A stretch of DNA of 64,000 bases from NCBI RefSeq assembly GCF_013282665.1, contig NZ_CP054041.1:372001-436000 (forward strand). The letters run 5' to 3'. Both the position numbers and the translations under genes were made by a program. Below the pieces are notes generated by a model that saw nothing but the letters and a program-made list of their open reading frames with translations, searched no databases and had not been told where the DNA came from. This document shows, one piece after another, positions 45,966 through 56,654 of this stretch. This DNA comes from Listeria monocytogenes. Its GTDB lineage: Bacteria; Bacillota; Bacilli; Lactobacillales; Listeriaceae. Within the stretch, counting starts at the first letter, position 1; the number at the start of each line of letters is the position of its first letter.

Positions 45966-45974
45966 TGCTAAAAT
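45966..45974 (+). promoter_or_regulatory. Extended -10 of tmcAL
   Basis: TGCTAAAAT, an extended -10, 25 bp upstream of the tmcAL start. The same 15-base string TTTTATGCTAAAATA recurs before the K+ channel gene. No -35 consensus is present. Confidence 0.45.
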
Positions 45975-45999
45975 AGATTATCTAAAGGAGGGAACCGAA

Positions 46000-47172
46000 A
46001 TGAAAGCAACTGGAATTGTGGTGGAATATAACCCTTTTCATAATGGGCATAAACTACATTTAAATAAGGCGCGCGAATTAACTCAAGCAGATGTGGTGAT
46101 AGCTGTAATGAGTGGCTCGTTTGTACAGCGCGGTGAACCAGCAATCATTCCAAAATGGGAACGTGCGAAGATGGCGCTCGCTGCTGGCGTTGATATGGTT
46201 ATTGAGCTTCCAGTTTCATTTGCGACACAACATGCAACGATTTTTGCAGAAGAGGCAGTTCGTATTTTAGATGCTGTTCATGTCGATACGCTGTTTTTTG
46301 GCAGTGAACATGGAGTTGCGGAAGATTTTACATTTGCTGCGAAAAAAGTAGTCGAAAACGAAACCCGTTTTGATGAAGCGATTCAGCTGGCGTTAGTTGA
46401 TAAGAAAACTTCTTATGCTAGAGCTTATACAGAAGCTTTTAAACAATTGTTCGGCCAAAACTTGTTGGATATCACGAAACCTAATAACATTCTCGGTTTC
46501 CACTATGCGCTTGCTGTTCAGAAACAAAACCCGTCCATTTCTCTTCAAACTATTCCTCGTGAACATGCAGGATACCACGACGAGGAAGCGGGTCATGACC
46601 AAATCGCAAGTGCGACCGCGATTCGAAAATTAATACTTGCTGGGAAGTTAGAAGAAGCTCGCCAATATCTCCCTGTTTCTTCTATAGCTATTTTACGCAA
46701 TTATGAGGGACCATTTTTATCGTGGGCAGATTATTGGCCATTCCTGCAATATCGGTTAGTTCATGCAAGCGCAGAAGAACTGGAAAGAATCCGCGGCGTT
46801 AGTGAAGGAATTCAAAACCGAATGCAGCAAGCAGCGACTAAAGCGCAAAACTTCTCTGATTTTATAGAATTAACCAAAACAAAACGATACAGTAATGCGC
46901 GATTACAACGAACGGCTTTACAAATTTTACTAAATGTAAAGAGTAAAGCTAGCTCCCCTTACATCCGAATACTCGGCATGAATAAAACGGGTCAACAATA
47001 TTTATCGCTTCATAAGAAAAATATTCCTCTTCCTATTGTCACGACTGTTTCCAAAGCACCCCCTGGACTTTTAGAGGAAGAAATACGTGCGACAAACATT
47101 TATACACTCGTAAAAGGACTGGAAAATTATCAAGCTGGCGACTTTCATATTCCACCAATTTTAACCTTGTAA
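46000..47172 (+). CDS. tmcAL: tRNA-Met cytidine acetate ligase TmcAL (YlbM)
   Basis: Forms N4-acetylcytidine at the wobble base of elongator tRNA-Met from acetate and ATP. 390 residues. Nucleotidyltransferase-type start [18 protein letters not shown] with the HxGH-like HNGH (about 17-20); [12 protein letters not shown] and SATAIRKLI follow. The start was set at 46000, 6 bases after AAAGGAGGG; the frame runs further upstream without an RBS. Divergent from yceD. The stop codon lies inside the stem of its terminator (47163-47188). Confidence 0.94.
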   Translation: MKATGIVVEYNPFHNGHKLHLNKARELTQADVVIAVMSGSFVQRGEPAIIPKWERAKMALAAGVDMVIELPVSFATQHATIFAEEAVRILDAVHVDTLFFGSEHGVAEDFTFAAKKVVENETRFDEAIQLALVDKKTSYARAYTEAFKQLFGQNLLDITKPNNILGFHYALAVQKQNPSISLQTIPREHAGYHDEEAGHDQIASATAIRKLILAGKLEEARQYLPVSSIAILRNYEGPFLSWADYWPFLQYRLVHASAEELERIRGVSEGIQNRMQQAATKAQNFSDFIELTKTKRYSNARLQRTALQILLNVKSKASSPYIRILGMNKTGQQYLSLHKKNIPLPIVTTVSKAPPGLLEEEIRATNIYTLVKGLENYQAGDFHIPPILTL

Positions 47173-47188
47173 TCTTTACAAGGTTTTT
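47163..47188 (+). terminator. tmcAL terminator overlapping the stop codon
   Basis: AACCTTGTAA (47163-47172, includes the stop) pairs with TTACAAGGTT (47176-47185), followed by TTT. Confidence 0.8.
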
Positions 47189-47253
47189 GATTGACTTTTA
47201 TGGGGCTATTTTGCTAAGATATTTGTCCGACTCAAAAAACAGGAGGTATGTGT

Positions 47254-49494
47254 ATGGTACAAGAATATATTCGATTAAGAGGAGCTCGTGAAAACAATCT
47301 CCAAAATATTTCGCTAGATATCCCCAAACGAAAAATCACTATTTTTACTGGTGTATCTGGTTCTGGGAAATCTTCTATTGTATTTGAAACTATTGCCACA
47401 GAATCGCAAAGACAGTTAAACGAAACCTACAGCGCCTATCTTCGTAATTTCCTTCCGAAGTATACGCAGCCAGACGCAGATTCAATTGAAAACCTCTCCA
47501 CCTCTGTTATTATTGATCAAAAACGACTTGGCGGTAATTCCCGCTCCACCCTTGGTACCATCACGGATATTAATTCGATTTTGCGATTACTTTTCTCGCG
47601 TGTCGGCAAGCCTAGCATCGGGACAGCAAATTTATTTTCTTTTAACGACCCCGCTGGTATGTGCCCTGATTGCCATGGTGTTGGTCAAAAAGTTTCGGTT
47701 GATTTAATCAAATTACTTGATCCAAATAAATCACTTAAAGAAGGCGCCATCTTATTTCCGACGTTTTCGGTAGATTCATGGTACTGGAATTCCTATGCTT
47801 ATTCCGGTTTTTTTGATGTGAATAAAAAAATAAAAGATTATACGGACGAAGAATATGAGATGTTGTTACACGGGAAAGATATGAAAGTTTTTCTAGAAAC
47901 ACCCATGGGAAGCATGAACGCTACATATGAAGGGTTGATTCCAAAATTCAATCGTTTGTATATTCAAAAAGAAGGCGAAATGTCAGCCTCTACTAAAAAA
48001 CGTGTCGATAAATTCACCCATATTGCGCCTTGTACAACATGTGAAGGCACAAGACTCTCCGCGCAAGCATTATCTTGTAAAATCAATGGCGCAAATATCG
48101 CTGACTTCACAGCGATGCAATTAGATGAATTAAAAGAAACGATTGCAAGTATTGATGACCCTATCGCCGCTCCAATGGTCAAAAGTGTCACAGAACGATT
48201 GCAACATTTGATTGATATTGGTCTTGGTTATATGACACTTGACCGCCAAACGGCTTCTCTTTCTGGTGGTGAATCACAACGTGTCAAAATGATTCGTCAT
48301 TTAAATAGTAGCTTAACTGATTTGCTTTATATTTTTGATGAGCCAAGTATCGGTCTTCATCCACGGGATGTCCACCGACTCAATGATTTACTCGTGAAAT
48401 TGCGTGACAAAGGCAATACGATTCTCGTTGTGGAACATGACCCAGATGTAATCAAAATTGCCGACCATATTGTCGATGTAGGGCCGCACGCAGGAAAACA
48501 TGGCGGCGAGATTCAGTTTGTCGGAAGTTACACAGATTTGCTGAAATCAGACACACTAACTGGCCAGTTCCTCCATCGCCATTTACCAATTAATAGCCAA
48601 CCGCGACAACCAAAAGGCTTTTTAATAACTAAAAAAAGTAGTCGCTTTAACCTAAAGGATATTCAAGCCAACATTCCAAAAGAAGTACTTACTGTAATAA
48701 CTGGCGTGGCTGGTTCGGGTAAGAGTACCTTGGTTCATTCTGTTTTCCTAAAAGAGTATCCAGATGCGATAGTAATCGACCAATCAGCTGCTCATGCCAA
48801 TATTCGCTCCAATCCTGCCACCTACACTGGAATAATGGACCCGATTCGAAAAGCATTTGGAAAAGAAAATGATGTCAGCCCATCGCTCTTTAGTTACAAT
48901 TCCAAAGGCGCTTGCGAAAACTGTAAAGGACTCGGTTTCACAACGATGGATTTAGCTTTTATGGATTCGATTCGCACACCTTGCGAAGTCTGCCATGGCA
49001 AGCGATTCCAAGATTCTGTTTTGCAATATAAGCTAAATGGGAAATCCATTAGCGATGTGTTAGAACTAACTGTATCAGAAGCACTCGATTTCTTTACGGA
49101 CAAAAAAATCCTGAAGAAAATTGAGGCAATGGAAGAGGTAGGAATTGGTTACGTCACGCTTGGCCAAGCACTTAGCACCTTATCAGGCGGTGAGTGCCAA
49201 CGTTTGAAACTCGCCAATGAGCTCCATAAAAAAGGGTCGATTTATATTATGGATGAACCGACGACTGGCCTTCATATGTCAGATATCGAACATATTTTAA
49301 CGATTATCCACTCACTTGTAAATAAAGGAAATACCGTTATTGTCATTGAACATAATGTCGATATTATTCGTAACGCAGACTGGATTATCGACCTTGGCCC
49401 AGAAGGCGGAAGTGCTGGTGGGCAAATTATCTTCGAAGGCGCTCCGCTTGATTTACTTGAAAACAAACAATCATTAACTGCCAAATATCTTTAA
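47254..49494 (+). CDS. UvrA-like ABC ATPase (excinuclease subunit A paralogue)
   Basis: 746 residues with two UvrA-type ATPase cassettes. Walker A GVSGSGKSSIVFE (about 30-42) and GVAGSGKSTLVHS (about 486-498); signatures LSGGESQRV and LSGGECQRL; Walker B LLYIFDEPSIGLHP and IYIMDEPTTGLH. Zinc-type CxxC groups: CPDCHG, CTTCEG, CENCKG, CEVCHG. True UvrA is about 950 residues; this shorter form lacks the UvrB-binding insertion and belongs with UvrA2/DrrC-like proteins linked to damage or drug tolerance. The start is the second ATG, 7 bases after AGGAGG; the first ATG is only 1 base away. Ends at a terminator shared with ylbL. Confidence 0.9.
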   Translation: MVQEYIRLRGARENNLQNISLDIPKRKITIFTGVSGSGKSSIVFETIATESQRQLNETYSAYLRNFLPKYTQPDADSIENLSTSVIIDQKRLGGNSRSTLGTITDINSILRLLFSRVGKPSIGTANLFSFNDPAGMCPDCHGVGQKVSVDLIKLLDPNKSLKEGAILFPTFSVDSWYWNSYAYSGFFDVNKKIKDYTDEEYEMLLHGKDMKVFLETPMGSMNATYEGLIPKFNRLYIQKEGEMSASTKKRVDKFTHIAPCTTCEGTRLSAQALSCKINGANIADFTAMQLDELKETIASIDDPIAAPMVKSVTERLQHLIDIGLGYMTLDRQTASLSGGESQRVKMIRHLNSSLTDLLYIFDEPSIGLHPRDVHRLNDLLVKLRDKGNTILVVEHDPDVIKIADHIVDVGPHAGKHGGEIQFVGSYTDLLKSDTLTGQFLHRHLPINSQPRQPKGFLITKKSSRFNLKDIQANIPKEVLTVITGVAGSGKSTLVHSVFLKEYPDAIVIDQSAAHANIRSNPATYTGIMDPIRKAFGKENDVSPSLFSYNSKGACENCKGLGFTTMDLAFMDSIRTPCEVCHGKRFQDSVLQYKLNGKSISDVLELTVSEALDFFTDKKILKKIEAMEEVGIGYVTLGQALSTLSGGECQRLKLANELHKKGSIYIMDEPTTGLHMSDIEHILTIIHSLVNKGNTVIVIEHNVDIIRNADWIIDLGPEGGSAGGQIIFEGAPLDLLENKQSLTAKYL

Positions 49495-49501
49495 TTAAAA
49501 A

Positions 49502-49537
49502 CCGTTTTGTCTATAGTAGACAAAACGGCTTTTTTAT
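49502..49537. terminator. Bidirectional terminator between the UvrA-like gene and ylbL
   Basis: CCGTTTTGTCTA (49502-49513) pairs with TAGACAAAACGG (49517-49528), three-base loop, with T's to the right and A's to the left. Confidence 0.88.
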
Positions 49538-50574
49538 TGTAGTTTTTCTAAATAATCCACAGCATCTTGGAAAGTTTTCACTGGAACGATTTTCATTTTG
49601 GAGTCAATGTCTTTCGCTGTCTTAACTGCTGTATCGTAATTACTTTCAATACTCGGATCACTTTTCTTCATCTCTTCGGTAATTGGATCATTTGGAGCGA
49701 AGAAAATTTTTGCACCGCTTTTATCTGCGGCAACAACCTTTTGATCAATTCCACCGATTCTACCAACAGTTCCATCAGGGTCAATCGTACCAGTTCCGGC
49801 GATCTTCTTACCATCTGTAAGATCATCTTTTTGGAAACGACTGTAAATTTCTAAACTGAACATTAAGCCGGCAGATGGACCACCGATTTTTTCAGAGTCG
49901 ATTTTCACCGTTGGATCTGCGGTGATTTTTTCATCGTCCACAAGCGTGATACCGATTCCTGGAGTGCCCTTTTTATCAATTGCTGTTAATTTGATATTGG
50001 CTTGTTCATTTTTGTTGCCGTGTTTATAGTTGATTTTGACTGTGTCTCCCACTTTTTTGCTGTGGATATAATCAATAAATTCTTGACTTGATTTAAACGC
50101 ATTCCCGTCAATTTCTGTGATTAGGTCGCCAGCGTGAAGGACATCGGCTGCTGGAACGTCCTCTTTTACACTTAATACGTATACGCCATCATAAGTGACT
50201 TTTACTTCTTGATCGGCAGCTTTATAGGCCACTTGAATGGCATTATTTTTGGATTCGTTCATCATTTGCATTTGGCGAACGTTATATTCTTCGTCAGTTT
50301 CATTCTCGTATTTGATATCGCTATCTTTTTCTAGCTCATGATATGGCAAAAATTTAGCAGTCATATATGTATAAATGTTTGCTTTTCCCATCGCAATCGT
50401 TACTAGACTGAGCGAACCGTCTTTTTTATTTGGATGGTTATCAACCGTAACGAGTGGTGCAAGTTCTTCGGTCCCACCAGGTTTTGAAATATAATACGGA
50501 ACTGGAATAAAAAAGCCCGCTATAATAATAATTAACAGCACTATCGCCGTTATTTTTTTCCACTCTTTACGCAT
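49534..50574 (-). CDS. ylbL: YlbL-type membrane-anchored PDZ/Lon-like protease
   Basis: 346 residues: an N-terminal membrane helix (about 6-26), a PDZ domain (about 130-215, GVYVLSVKEDVPAADVLHAGDLITEIDG) and a C-terminal Lon-type (S16) protease domain with the catalytic Ser in IGGPSAGLMFSLEIY (about 235) and Lys in IGGIDQKVVAADKSGA (about 279). The Bacillus homologue YlbL acts in recovery from DNA-damage arrest by degrading the division inhibitor YneA. There are 18 bp to coaD on the same strand. Confidence 0.92.
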   Translation of the reverse strand: MRKEWKKITAIVLLIIIIAGFFIPVPYYISKPGGTEELAPLVTVDNHPNKKDGSLSLVTIAMGKANIYTYMTAKFLPYHELEKDSDIKYENETDEEYNVRQMQMMNESKNNAIQVAYKAADQEVKVTYDGVYVLSVKEDVPAADVLHAGDLITEIDGNAFKSSQEFIDYIHSKKVGDTVKINYKHGNKNEQANIKLTAIDKKGTPGIGITLVDDEKITADPTVKIDSEKIGGPSAGLMFSLEIYSRFQKDDLTDGKKIAGTGTIDPDGTVGRIGGIDQKVVAADKSGAKIFFAPNDPITEEMKKSDPSIESNYDTAVKTAKDIDSKMKIVPVKTFQDAVDYLEKLQ

Positions 50575-50592
50575 TTTTTGTCCATCTCCTAC

Positions 50593-51635
<1,043 letters not shown>

Positions 51636-51689
51636 GTTTTTCCACAACCTTTACTTCAATGTCTTTTTTACTTTATCATAAATAGATGC

Positions 51690-51723
51690 AAAAAAACAGC
51701 AAGACTAGTTGAAATAGTCTCGC
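51690..51723 (-). terminator. ylbG terminator
   Basis: GCAAGACTA (51699-51707 region) pairs with TAGTCTCGC (51715-51723), followed on the minus strand by a seven-T tract. Confidence 0.8.
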
Positions 51724-51731
51724 CGTTTTGA

Positions 51732-52013
51732 TTAAATACTGATTTGCACATCTTCGTTTTTGTGTTCGTACATCATTTCTTTTTTGGATTCGTATTCTGT
51801 TTTTAAGAACGGGCGGAAAGACATTTCCACGCGTTTCACATAATGAAAACGAGAAACTTTGTTAGAGATATCTTCTACTTCAGCCATATCACAATACAAC
51901 ACCGCATATTTTAACTTACGCGATACGTAATGCACATTTCCAAATCGCTTCAAAGATCTAACTTGTTTGAGATGATTCATCCAAACGACGATAGCTTGTC
52001 TATCATTTTCCAT
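51732..52013 (-). CDS. ylbG: YlbG (DUF2129) protein
   Basis: 93-residue cytoplasmic protein of the Firmicutes YlbG/UPF0298 family, function unknown. Conserved [34 protein letters not shown] (about 8-41). RBS GAAGGGG upstream of the ATG. It follows ylbF with a 30-bp gap, the conserved order of the Bacillales ylb region. Confidence 0.9.
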
Positions 52014-52043
52014 TGTTTAAGCCCCTTCTTTTTAGGATAAGCT

Positions 52044-52493
52044 TTACGCTGAACAACCGCAGCCTCCCCCGCTGCCACATCCACCTGTAGAACAAGCAGA
52101 TTTTGTTTCAAAAAACGGATTACCCGTTGGCACTTTGATATTCTCTGAAACTGCACTTGCGAGGAGCAGACTGATTTCGTCCAAGAGAGATTGCAAATCC
52201 ATCTCTGCACGGCGAAAAGCTGCCACATTTTGATCCATATCAACTTCGCGTTTATAAGCGCGAGTTTTTCTGGTTACTTCTTTATAGTCAGGATGATACC
52301 GGCCGAACCGCTGTACTTCCTCGTATTGTTCTTTTATTCGTATAAATTGACGAATATTTTTTTGCGAATTAGCGTCATTTAATAACGCTTCTTTGGCACT
52401 TTTGTAGTTTTGCACTTCCTCGGAGTTTAGAATCATGCTAGCAAGCTCATCCGATAAATCGAGTAGCGCCATATTTTCCATTGTAGCGAGCAA
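52044..52493 (-). CDS. ylbF: YlbF, Y-complex component (RNase Y specificity)
   Basis: 149 residues. Forms the Fe-S containing Y-complex with YmcA and YaaT, which steers RNase Y cleavage of mRNA in Bacillus and supports competence and biofilm development. A helical YlbF/YmcA domain (about 8-115, EQYEEVQRFGRYHPDYKEVTRK) and a Cys-rich tail CSTGGCGSGGGCGC (about 135-148) fit for cluster ligation. The start is TTG, 9 bases after GGAGG; the resulting MLATMEN matches the Bacillus N-terminus, whereas the ATG four codons later is too far from the RBS. Confidence 0.93.
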   Translation of the reverse strand: MLATMENMALLDLSDELASMILNSEEVQNYKSAKEALLNDANSQKNIRQFIRIKEQYEEVQRFGRYHPDYKEVTRKTRAYKREVDMDQNVAAFRRAEMDLQSLLDEISLLLASAVSENIKVPTGNPFFETKSACSTGGCGSGGGCGCSA

Positions 52494-52541
52494 ATCTAGC
52501 CACCTCCATATTACTTACTTTTTTATTATACCATAGAACTA

Positions 52542-53597
52542 TTACTTAATAATAAAATTTTGCGTATAGTATTTTTGATAGGTTCCTGCACCCATATAGG
52601 TATATGAATCATCTAGTAAATTTTCTCTGTGGCCTTTGGAGTTGAGCCAACCTTCCACTGCTGCTGCGCTATCGACATAGTTATAGGCGATATTTTCACC
52701 AGCTTTAGTATATTTGACGTCCCCTTTACTAAGTCGTTTGCTTAGATCTCCTTGCGTAGGGGAAGTATGGTCAAAATAGTCGTTTTTCTTCATATCAACA
52801 CTATGTCCATAAGCTACTTTTGCAACAGACTCGTCCCAAGCAACTTCTTCTACCCCGTAGCGATCACGAATAACATTAGTGACTTCTAGAACTTGTTTAC
52901 TAGAAGCGTCATCAATCGCATTCCAATCAGCTGGTGACAACTTTTCTTCATAAATTTCACCTTGGTAAGATAATTCATAGGGGCGCATTTTGATGAAGGA
53001 TAATTTATTGAGGTAACGAACACTAATCAGTTTTGACTTAAATTTATCGAAATTCAGTTGCGCATAAACACCACTTCCAATGTTAACAATCGGGCGGGCA
53101 TTTAAGTCTTCCTCAGAAAGTTCGAATTTATAGTAGCTGTCTTTATAGTTGAAGGATATTTCCGACTGCAAATTGGCATCGGTAAATACTTTTTCGGTGG
53201 ACATACCAATCGTATATGGCATAACATTTAAGTCTTGCCCTAGTGCATAAATCGTTTGGACGACATTGTTTGTTACACCAACTTGCATATAACTTGTTCC
53301 TGGTTGGCTATAAATGTAATTATCATAACCGTATGCTGTTTTATCGACACGCACCGGATTACCAAACTCTTTCTTTAAGTCGCTTACGTTTTTATTAATA
53401 AATCTTGCCAAGCTGGAACTATCTTGCACTTGTTTCGGATTTTCATTTGTTGTTTTTTTATTATCAGGAAAATTAGACTTTGTCGCTATATCCTCTGCTG
53501 TATTTTTCTCTACTGATTTACTAAAAAAAAGATCTGTGTTGTATCCAATGAACAGGCAAATGATTAATAGCACAGCTACTCGCATTATAAACTTCAC
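52542..53597 (-). CDS. CAP-domain (SCP-like) extracytoplasmic protein
   Basis: 351 residues: an N-terminal signal anchor (about 5-22), a low-complexity linker, a CAP-associated N-terminal domain (about 70-210, VSDLKKEFGNPVRVDKTAYGYDNYIY) and a C-terminal CAP/SCP domain (about 230-350). The CAP domain contains VTNVIRDRYGVEEVAWDESVAKVAYGHS, YFDHTSPTQGDL, AGENIAYNY and WLNSKGHRENLL, whose His and Glu residues form the CAP cavity. Homologue of the Bacillus YlbC group; function at the cell surface unknown. It precedes ylbF on the same strand. Confidence 0.9.
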   Translation of the reverse strand: MKFIMRVAVLLIICLFIGYNTDLFFSKSVEKNTAEDIATKSNFPDNKKTTNENPKQVQDSSSLARFINKNVSDLKKEFGNPVRVDKTAYGYDNYIYSQPGTSYMQVGVTNNVVQTIYALGQDLNVMPYTIGMSTEKVFTDANLQSEISFNYKDSYYKFELSEEDLNARPIVNIGSGVYAQLNFDKFKSKLISVRYLNKLSFIKMRPYELSYQGEIYEEKLSPADWNAIDDASSKQVLEVTNVIRDRYGVEEVAWDESVAKVAYGHSVDMKKNDYFDHTSPTQGDLSKRLSKGDVKYTKAGENIAYNYVDSAAAVEGWLNSKGHRENLLDDSYTYMGAGTYQKYYTQNFIIK

Positions 53598-53685
53598 ATT
53601 TTGCCCTCCTCGGCAGTATTTTGTTTTCTTGATGTAACTTTCATTTTACCAATACTATTATTATTTGAAAAGCTTTAAAAATCAT

Positions 53686-53740
53686 AAAAAAACAATTACA
53701 AAGAAACGAGTATTGCACGCTTCTTCATAATTGTTTTTTA
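53686..53740 (-). terminator. ctaB terminator
   Basis: AAAAAACAATTA at the left and TAATTGTTTTTT at the right form the stem, extended by AAGAA/TTCTT, just after the ctaB stop. Confidence 0.8.
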
Positions 53741-53743
53741 TTT

Positions 53744-54649
53744 TTATAGGAAAATCGAAATAACTACCATTGCTACGAATAAAATTGTCATGTAATTTAA
53801 TGAGTAAACGAACATCCATTTAGCCCATTTAATACTATCTTCCATTTTAAAGCCGTATATACTAAGGGCTAACCAACCGATGTTCAGTAACGTTGCTAAA
53901 ACAACATAAACGATACCTAGTTCAAACATAAAGAACGGTAGGATAGTTAATAAAATCACCCAGAAAAACATGCTTTTCTTTGTGCGTTCAATGCCTTTTA
54001 CTACTGGTAACATTGGAATCCCAGCAGCTGCGTATTCCTCTTTCCGTTTAATTGCAATCGCATAAAAATGCGGCGGTTGCCAACAAAACATTACGAGAAA
54101 CAACATGATTGGTACGATGCTAAAGGATGGTTCAACTGCAAACCAACCAATCAGTGGCGGTACGGCACCTGAAAAACTACCAATGACAGTGTTACTAACT
54201 AATTTTCTTTTTGCATATAGCGAATAAACGACCACATACAAAAAGACCCCGATAACGCCAAGAGCTCCTGCTTGCCAAGTTGTCATAAATAACATAATTG
54301 TACCGACAACACCTAGCACAAGCGCGACCATTAGCGCACGCTTACCAGAAATTTTCCCGGTCATTGTTGGTCTATTTTTTGTTCTTTCCATAATTCCGTC
54401 AATATCACGGTCGATGACATTGTTAAAAGCGCCCGAAGCAGCGACAATAAGTGCTGAACCGACGATAGTAAAAAATATCACGTCTACATTTTGAATAAAA
54501 GAAATTCCATTTAACTGAAAGGCTAACCACATTCCTGTAAAAGCAGTAATCGTATTGGAATTCACGATACCAATTTTCACAAGCTCGGTAAAATCACGAA
54601 CAGTAAATCTACTCGCCGATAACTCCCCAGTCTTTTCTATCTGATTCAC
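53744..54649 (-). CDS. ctaB: Protoheme IX farnesyltransferase (heme O synthase)
   Basis: Converts heme B to heme O in the membrane, towards the heme A of aa3-type oxidases. 301 residues, about nine transmembrane helices, UbiA prenyltransferase family. The conserved NNVIDRDIDGIMERTKNRP (N-x3-D-x3-D) binds the prenyl diphosphate; a second loop is YAIAIKRKEEYAAAGIPMLPV. The start is the GTG 5 bases after AGGGGGAG; an earlier in-frame GTG precedes that RBS. Divergent from ctaA. Confidence 0.95.
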   Translation of the reverse strand: MNQIEKTGELSASRFTVRDFTELVKIGIVNSNTITAFTGMWLAFQLNGISFIQNVDVIFFTIVGSALIVAASGAFNNVIDRDIDGIMERTKNRPTMTGKISGKRALMVALVLGVVGTIMLFMTTWQAGALGVIGVFLYVVVYSLYAKRKLVSNTVIGSFSGAVPPLIGWFAVEPSFSIVPIMLFLVMFCWQPPHFYAIAIKRKEEYAAAGIPMLPVVKGIERTKKSMFFWVILLTILPFFMFELGIVYVVLATLLNIGWLALSIYGFKMEDSIKWAKWMFVYSLNYMTILFVAMVVISIFL

Positions 54650-54884
54650 TTTTTCTCCCCCTAACACTTGCTGATATAAACCAGTGATTGCGAACTGATA
54701 GATATCCTATACCCTTATTATGTGAAAAATACGCCCCTTTTGTCAATAAATCGGCTTTAGTCTTGTACGCTTTACTTCTTCAAATAAACACGCTACAATT
54801 AGTTTGATGTGTACTCATGAACTTATACATAAACTCAAATTTTAGTAAAATCTCACACGCATCTAAAGGAGAGATTGGTAGATA

Positions 54885-55802
54885 ATGAAAAAATTCTTGA
54901 AAGTTTGGTCCGTACTAACGATTATTTGTATGACGGTCGTTGTGTTTGGAGGAGCGCTCGTGACGAAAACTGGTTCAGCTGATGGCTGCGGTAATAGTTG
55001 GCCGCTATGTAATGGGCAGTTAGTTCGTTTAACAGATGTTACTCCGGAAAAATTAATTGAATTCATGCACCGAATGACGACAGGAATCAGTTCGATTTTT
55101 GTTATTGTTTTAGCAATTTGTGCTTGGATTTATATGAAAAATCGTCGCGAAACAAAACCACTTGCAATTATTGCGGTTCTGTTTCTAATTATTCAAGCGT
55201 TAATGGGAATGGCGGCTGTTGTTTGGGGACAAAATCCGTATATCATGGCGCTACACTTTGGAATTTCGATCATTTGTTATGCTTCGATTGTATTGCTTGC
55301 CTTGATGATTTTTGAGGTAGACCGGAAATTCGATGCTAGAAACCTCGTGATGGGGACGAAATTACGCATTAATATTTACGCACTGACAATTTACACCTAC
55401 TTAGCTGTGTATACTGGTGCGCTTGTACGGCATGAAAAAGCAAGTATGGCTGTTCCAGTTTGGCCTTTTGAAAATGGGCACTTTATCATGCCTACTTCTG
55501 TACAAGACTATGTGCAGTACTTCCACCGATTAGCCGCATTTATTTTAATCGTGTGGTTGCTTTATGTAACTTGGCTTGTGTTCCGGGATTACAGAAGATA
55601 CCGCGTGCTTACTTTTAGCATGGTTTTGTCGCTTGTGTTTATTGCACTTCAAGCCGTTACTGGGGCGCTGTCTGTTTATACAGGAGTGAACTTGTATATC
55701 GCGCTTGCCCATAGCTTAATTATTACGATGCTCTTCGCTTTACTTTGCTACTTGTGCTTACTGGCCTCAAGAAGTAAAAGTAATCGACTACGAATAAAAT
55801 AA
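54885..55802 (+). CDS. ctaA: Heme A synthase
   Basis: Oxidises heme O to heme A, membrane-bound. 305 residues, about eight transmembrane helices. The heme-ligand histidines lie in EFMHRMTTG (about 62), MALHFGIS (about 124), YFHRLAAF (about 214) and ALAHSLII (about 276); the cysteine pair in GCGNSWPLCNG is family-typical. Listeria has a menaquinol aa3 oxidase encoded elsewhere that would use heme A. Divergent from ctaB; the 235-bp region between them probably holds both promoters, none of which I could fix with confidence. Confidence 0.95.
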   Translation: MKKFLKVWSVLTIICMTVVVFGGALVTKTGSADGCGNSWPLCNGQLVRLTDVTPEKLIEFMHRMTTGISSIFVIVLAICAWIYMKNRRETKPLAIIAVLFLIIQALMGMAAVVWGQNPYIMALHFGISIICYASIVLLALMIFEVDRKFDARNLVMGTKLRINIYALTIYTYLAVYTGALVRHEKASMAVPVWPFENGHFIMPTSVQDYVQYFHRLAAFILIVWLLYVTWLVFRDYRRYRVLTFSMVLSLVFIALQAVTGALSVYTGVNLYIALAHSLIITMLFALLCYLCLLASRSKSNRLRIK

Positions 55803-55810
55803 GGAAAACG

Positions 55811-55840
55811 GCTGGCAACTTTTTGTTGTCAGCTTTTTTT
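55811..55840 (+). terminator. ctaA terminator
   Basis: GCTGGCAAC (55811-55819) pairs with GTTGTCAGC (55825-55833) with one G-T pair, followed by seven T's. Confidence 0.85.
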
Positions 55841-55868
55841 ATTTATCTACGGCTTTTGCGTCGTTTTA

Positions 55869-55877
55869 TGCTAAAAT
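55869..55877 (+). promoter_or_regulatory. Extended -10 of the K+ channel gene
   Basis: TGCTAAAAT 33 bp upstream of the start, with no good -35; identical in its core to the tmcAL element. Confidence 0.4.
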
Positions 55878-55910
55878 AAGTGAGAGTATAAGTCAAACGA
55901 GGTGGATAAC

Positions 55911-56654
55911 TTGGATAAAACAAAGAGAAAAATGATTTATGAGACTTTTATGCTTATTCTCATAGTACTTTCCCTTGCTCTATTACCATACAGAAACAGC
56001 TTTACATTTATTTTAAATTGGATTATTTGGGTGATATTTACGCTTGATTATCTGGTTCGACTTTACCGGGCTGATAATAAATGGCATTATGTAAAAACGC
56101 ATCCGTTTCAACTCATTGCAATCATTCCATTTTACGGTGGGTTTAGAGCGGCTCGGATTGTTAGTTTTGTCCATCTTTTAAGTATTACTGCGATGGGGAG
56201 ACGGTATATTGTACCGATTTATAGCTTTTTCCGTTCTAATGGTTTAAATCGATTTTTAATGATTTTTGTGTTACTTGTGATTATCATTCCTGTTCCGATG
56301 GTTTTTATCGAACCCGAAATAAACAATTATCCTGACGCACTTTGGTGGGCGATTGTGACTGCGACAACAGTTGGTTACGGGGATATTGTTCCTGTCACGC
56401 CAATCGGACGGATTTTGGCTTCGATAATGATGCTGTTTGGTATAGCGTTTATCGGGATGATAACTAGTACTATTACTAACTTTTTCCGGGCAAAGAAAAC
56501 TACTGCTTCTAGCACACAAAGAGCCAGTAAGATTACCCAATTAATTGCAGATACGCCGGATTTAACGAAAGAAGAAATTGCTGTAGTAGAGCAGTTTTTG
56601 ACATTACGAAAAAAAGAATTAGCAGATGAAAATGCAAAAAGTGATAGCGAATGA
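55911..56654 (+). CDS. Voltage-gated-type potassium channel protein
   Basis: 247 residues. An S1-S4-like region of four hydrophobic helices with an Arg-bearing segment (GGFRAARIVSFVHLLSITAMGRR), then a pore: outer helix, pore loop with the selectivity filter TTVGYGD (near residue 160), inner helix and a cytoplasmic helical tail. Fits the bacterial 6TM Kv-like family. The start is TTG, 5 bases after GAGGTGG; a GTG three codons earlier lies inside the RBS. The last codons and stop lie inside the terminator hairpin shared with the MOSC gene. Confidence 0.9.
   Translation: MDKTKRKMIYETFMLILIVLSLALLPYRNSFTFILNWIIWVIFTLDYLVRLYRADNKWHYVKTHPFQLIAIIPFYGGFRAARIVSFVHLLSITAMGRRYIVPIYSFFRSNGLNRFLMIFVLLVIIIPVPMVFIEPEINNYPDALWWAIVTATTVGYGDIVPVTPIGRILASIMMLFGIAFIGMITSTITNFFRAKKTTASSTQRASKITQLIADTPDLTKEEIAVVEQFLTLRKKELADENAKSDSE

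Noticed and set aside
54650..54884. Possible sigA promoters between ctaB and ctaA
   Set aside because: TTGATG and TATACA are present on the plus strand, but the spacing is only 14 bp; no pair with acceptable spacing and match was found.
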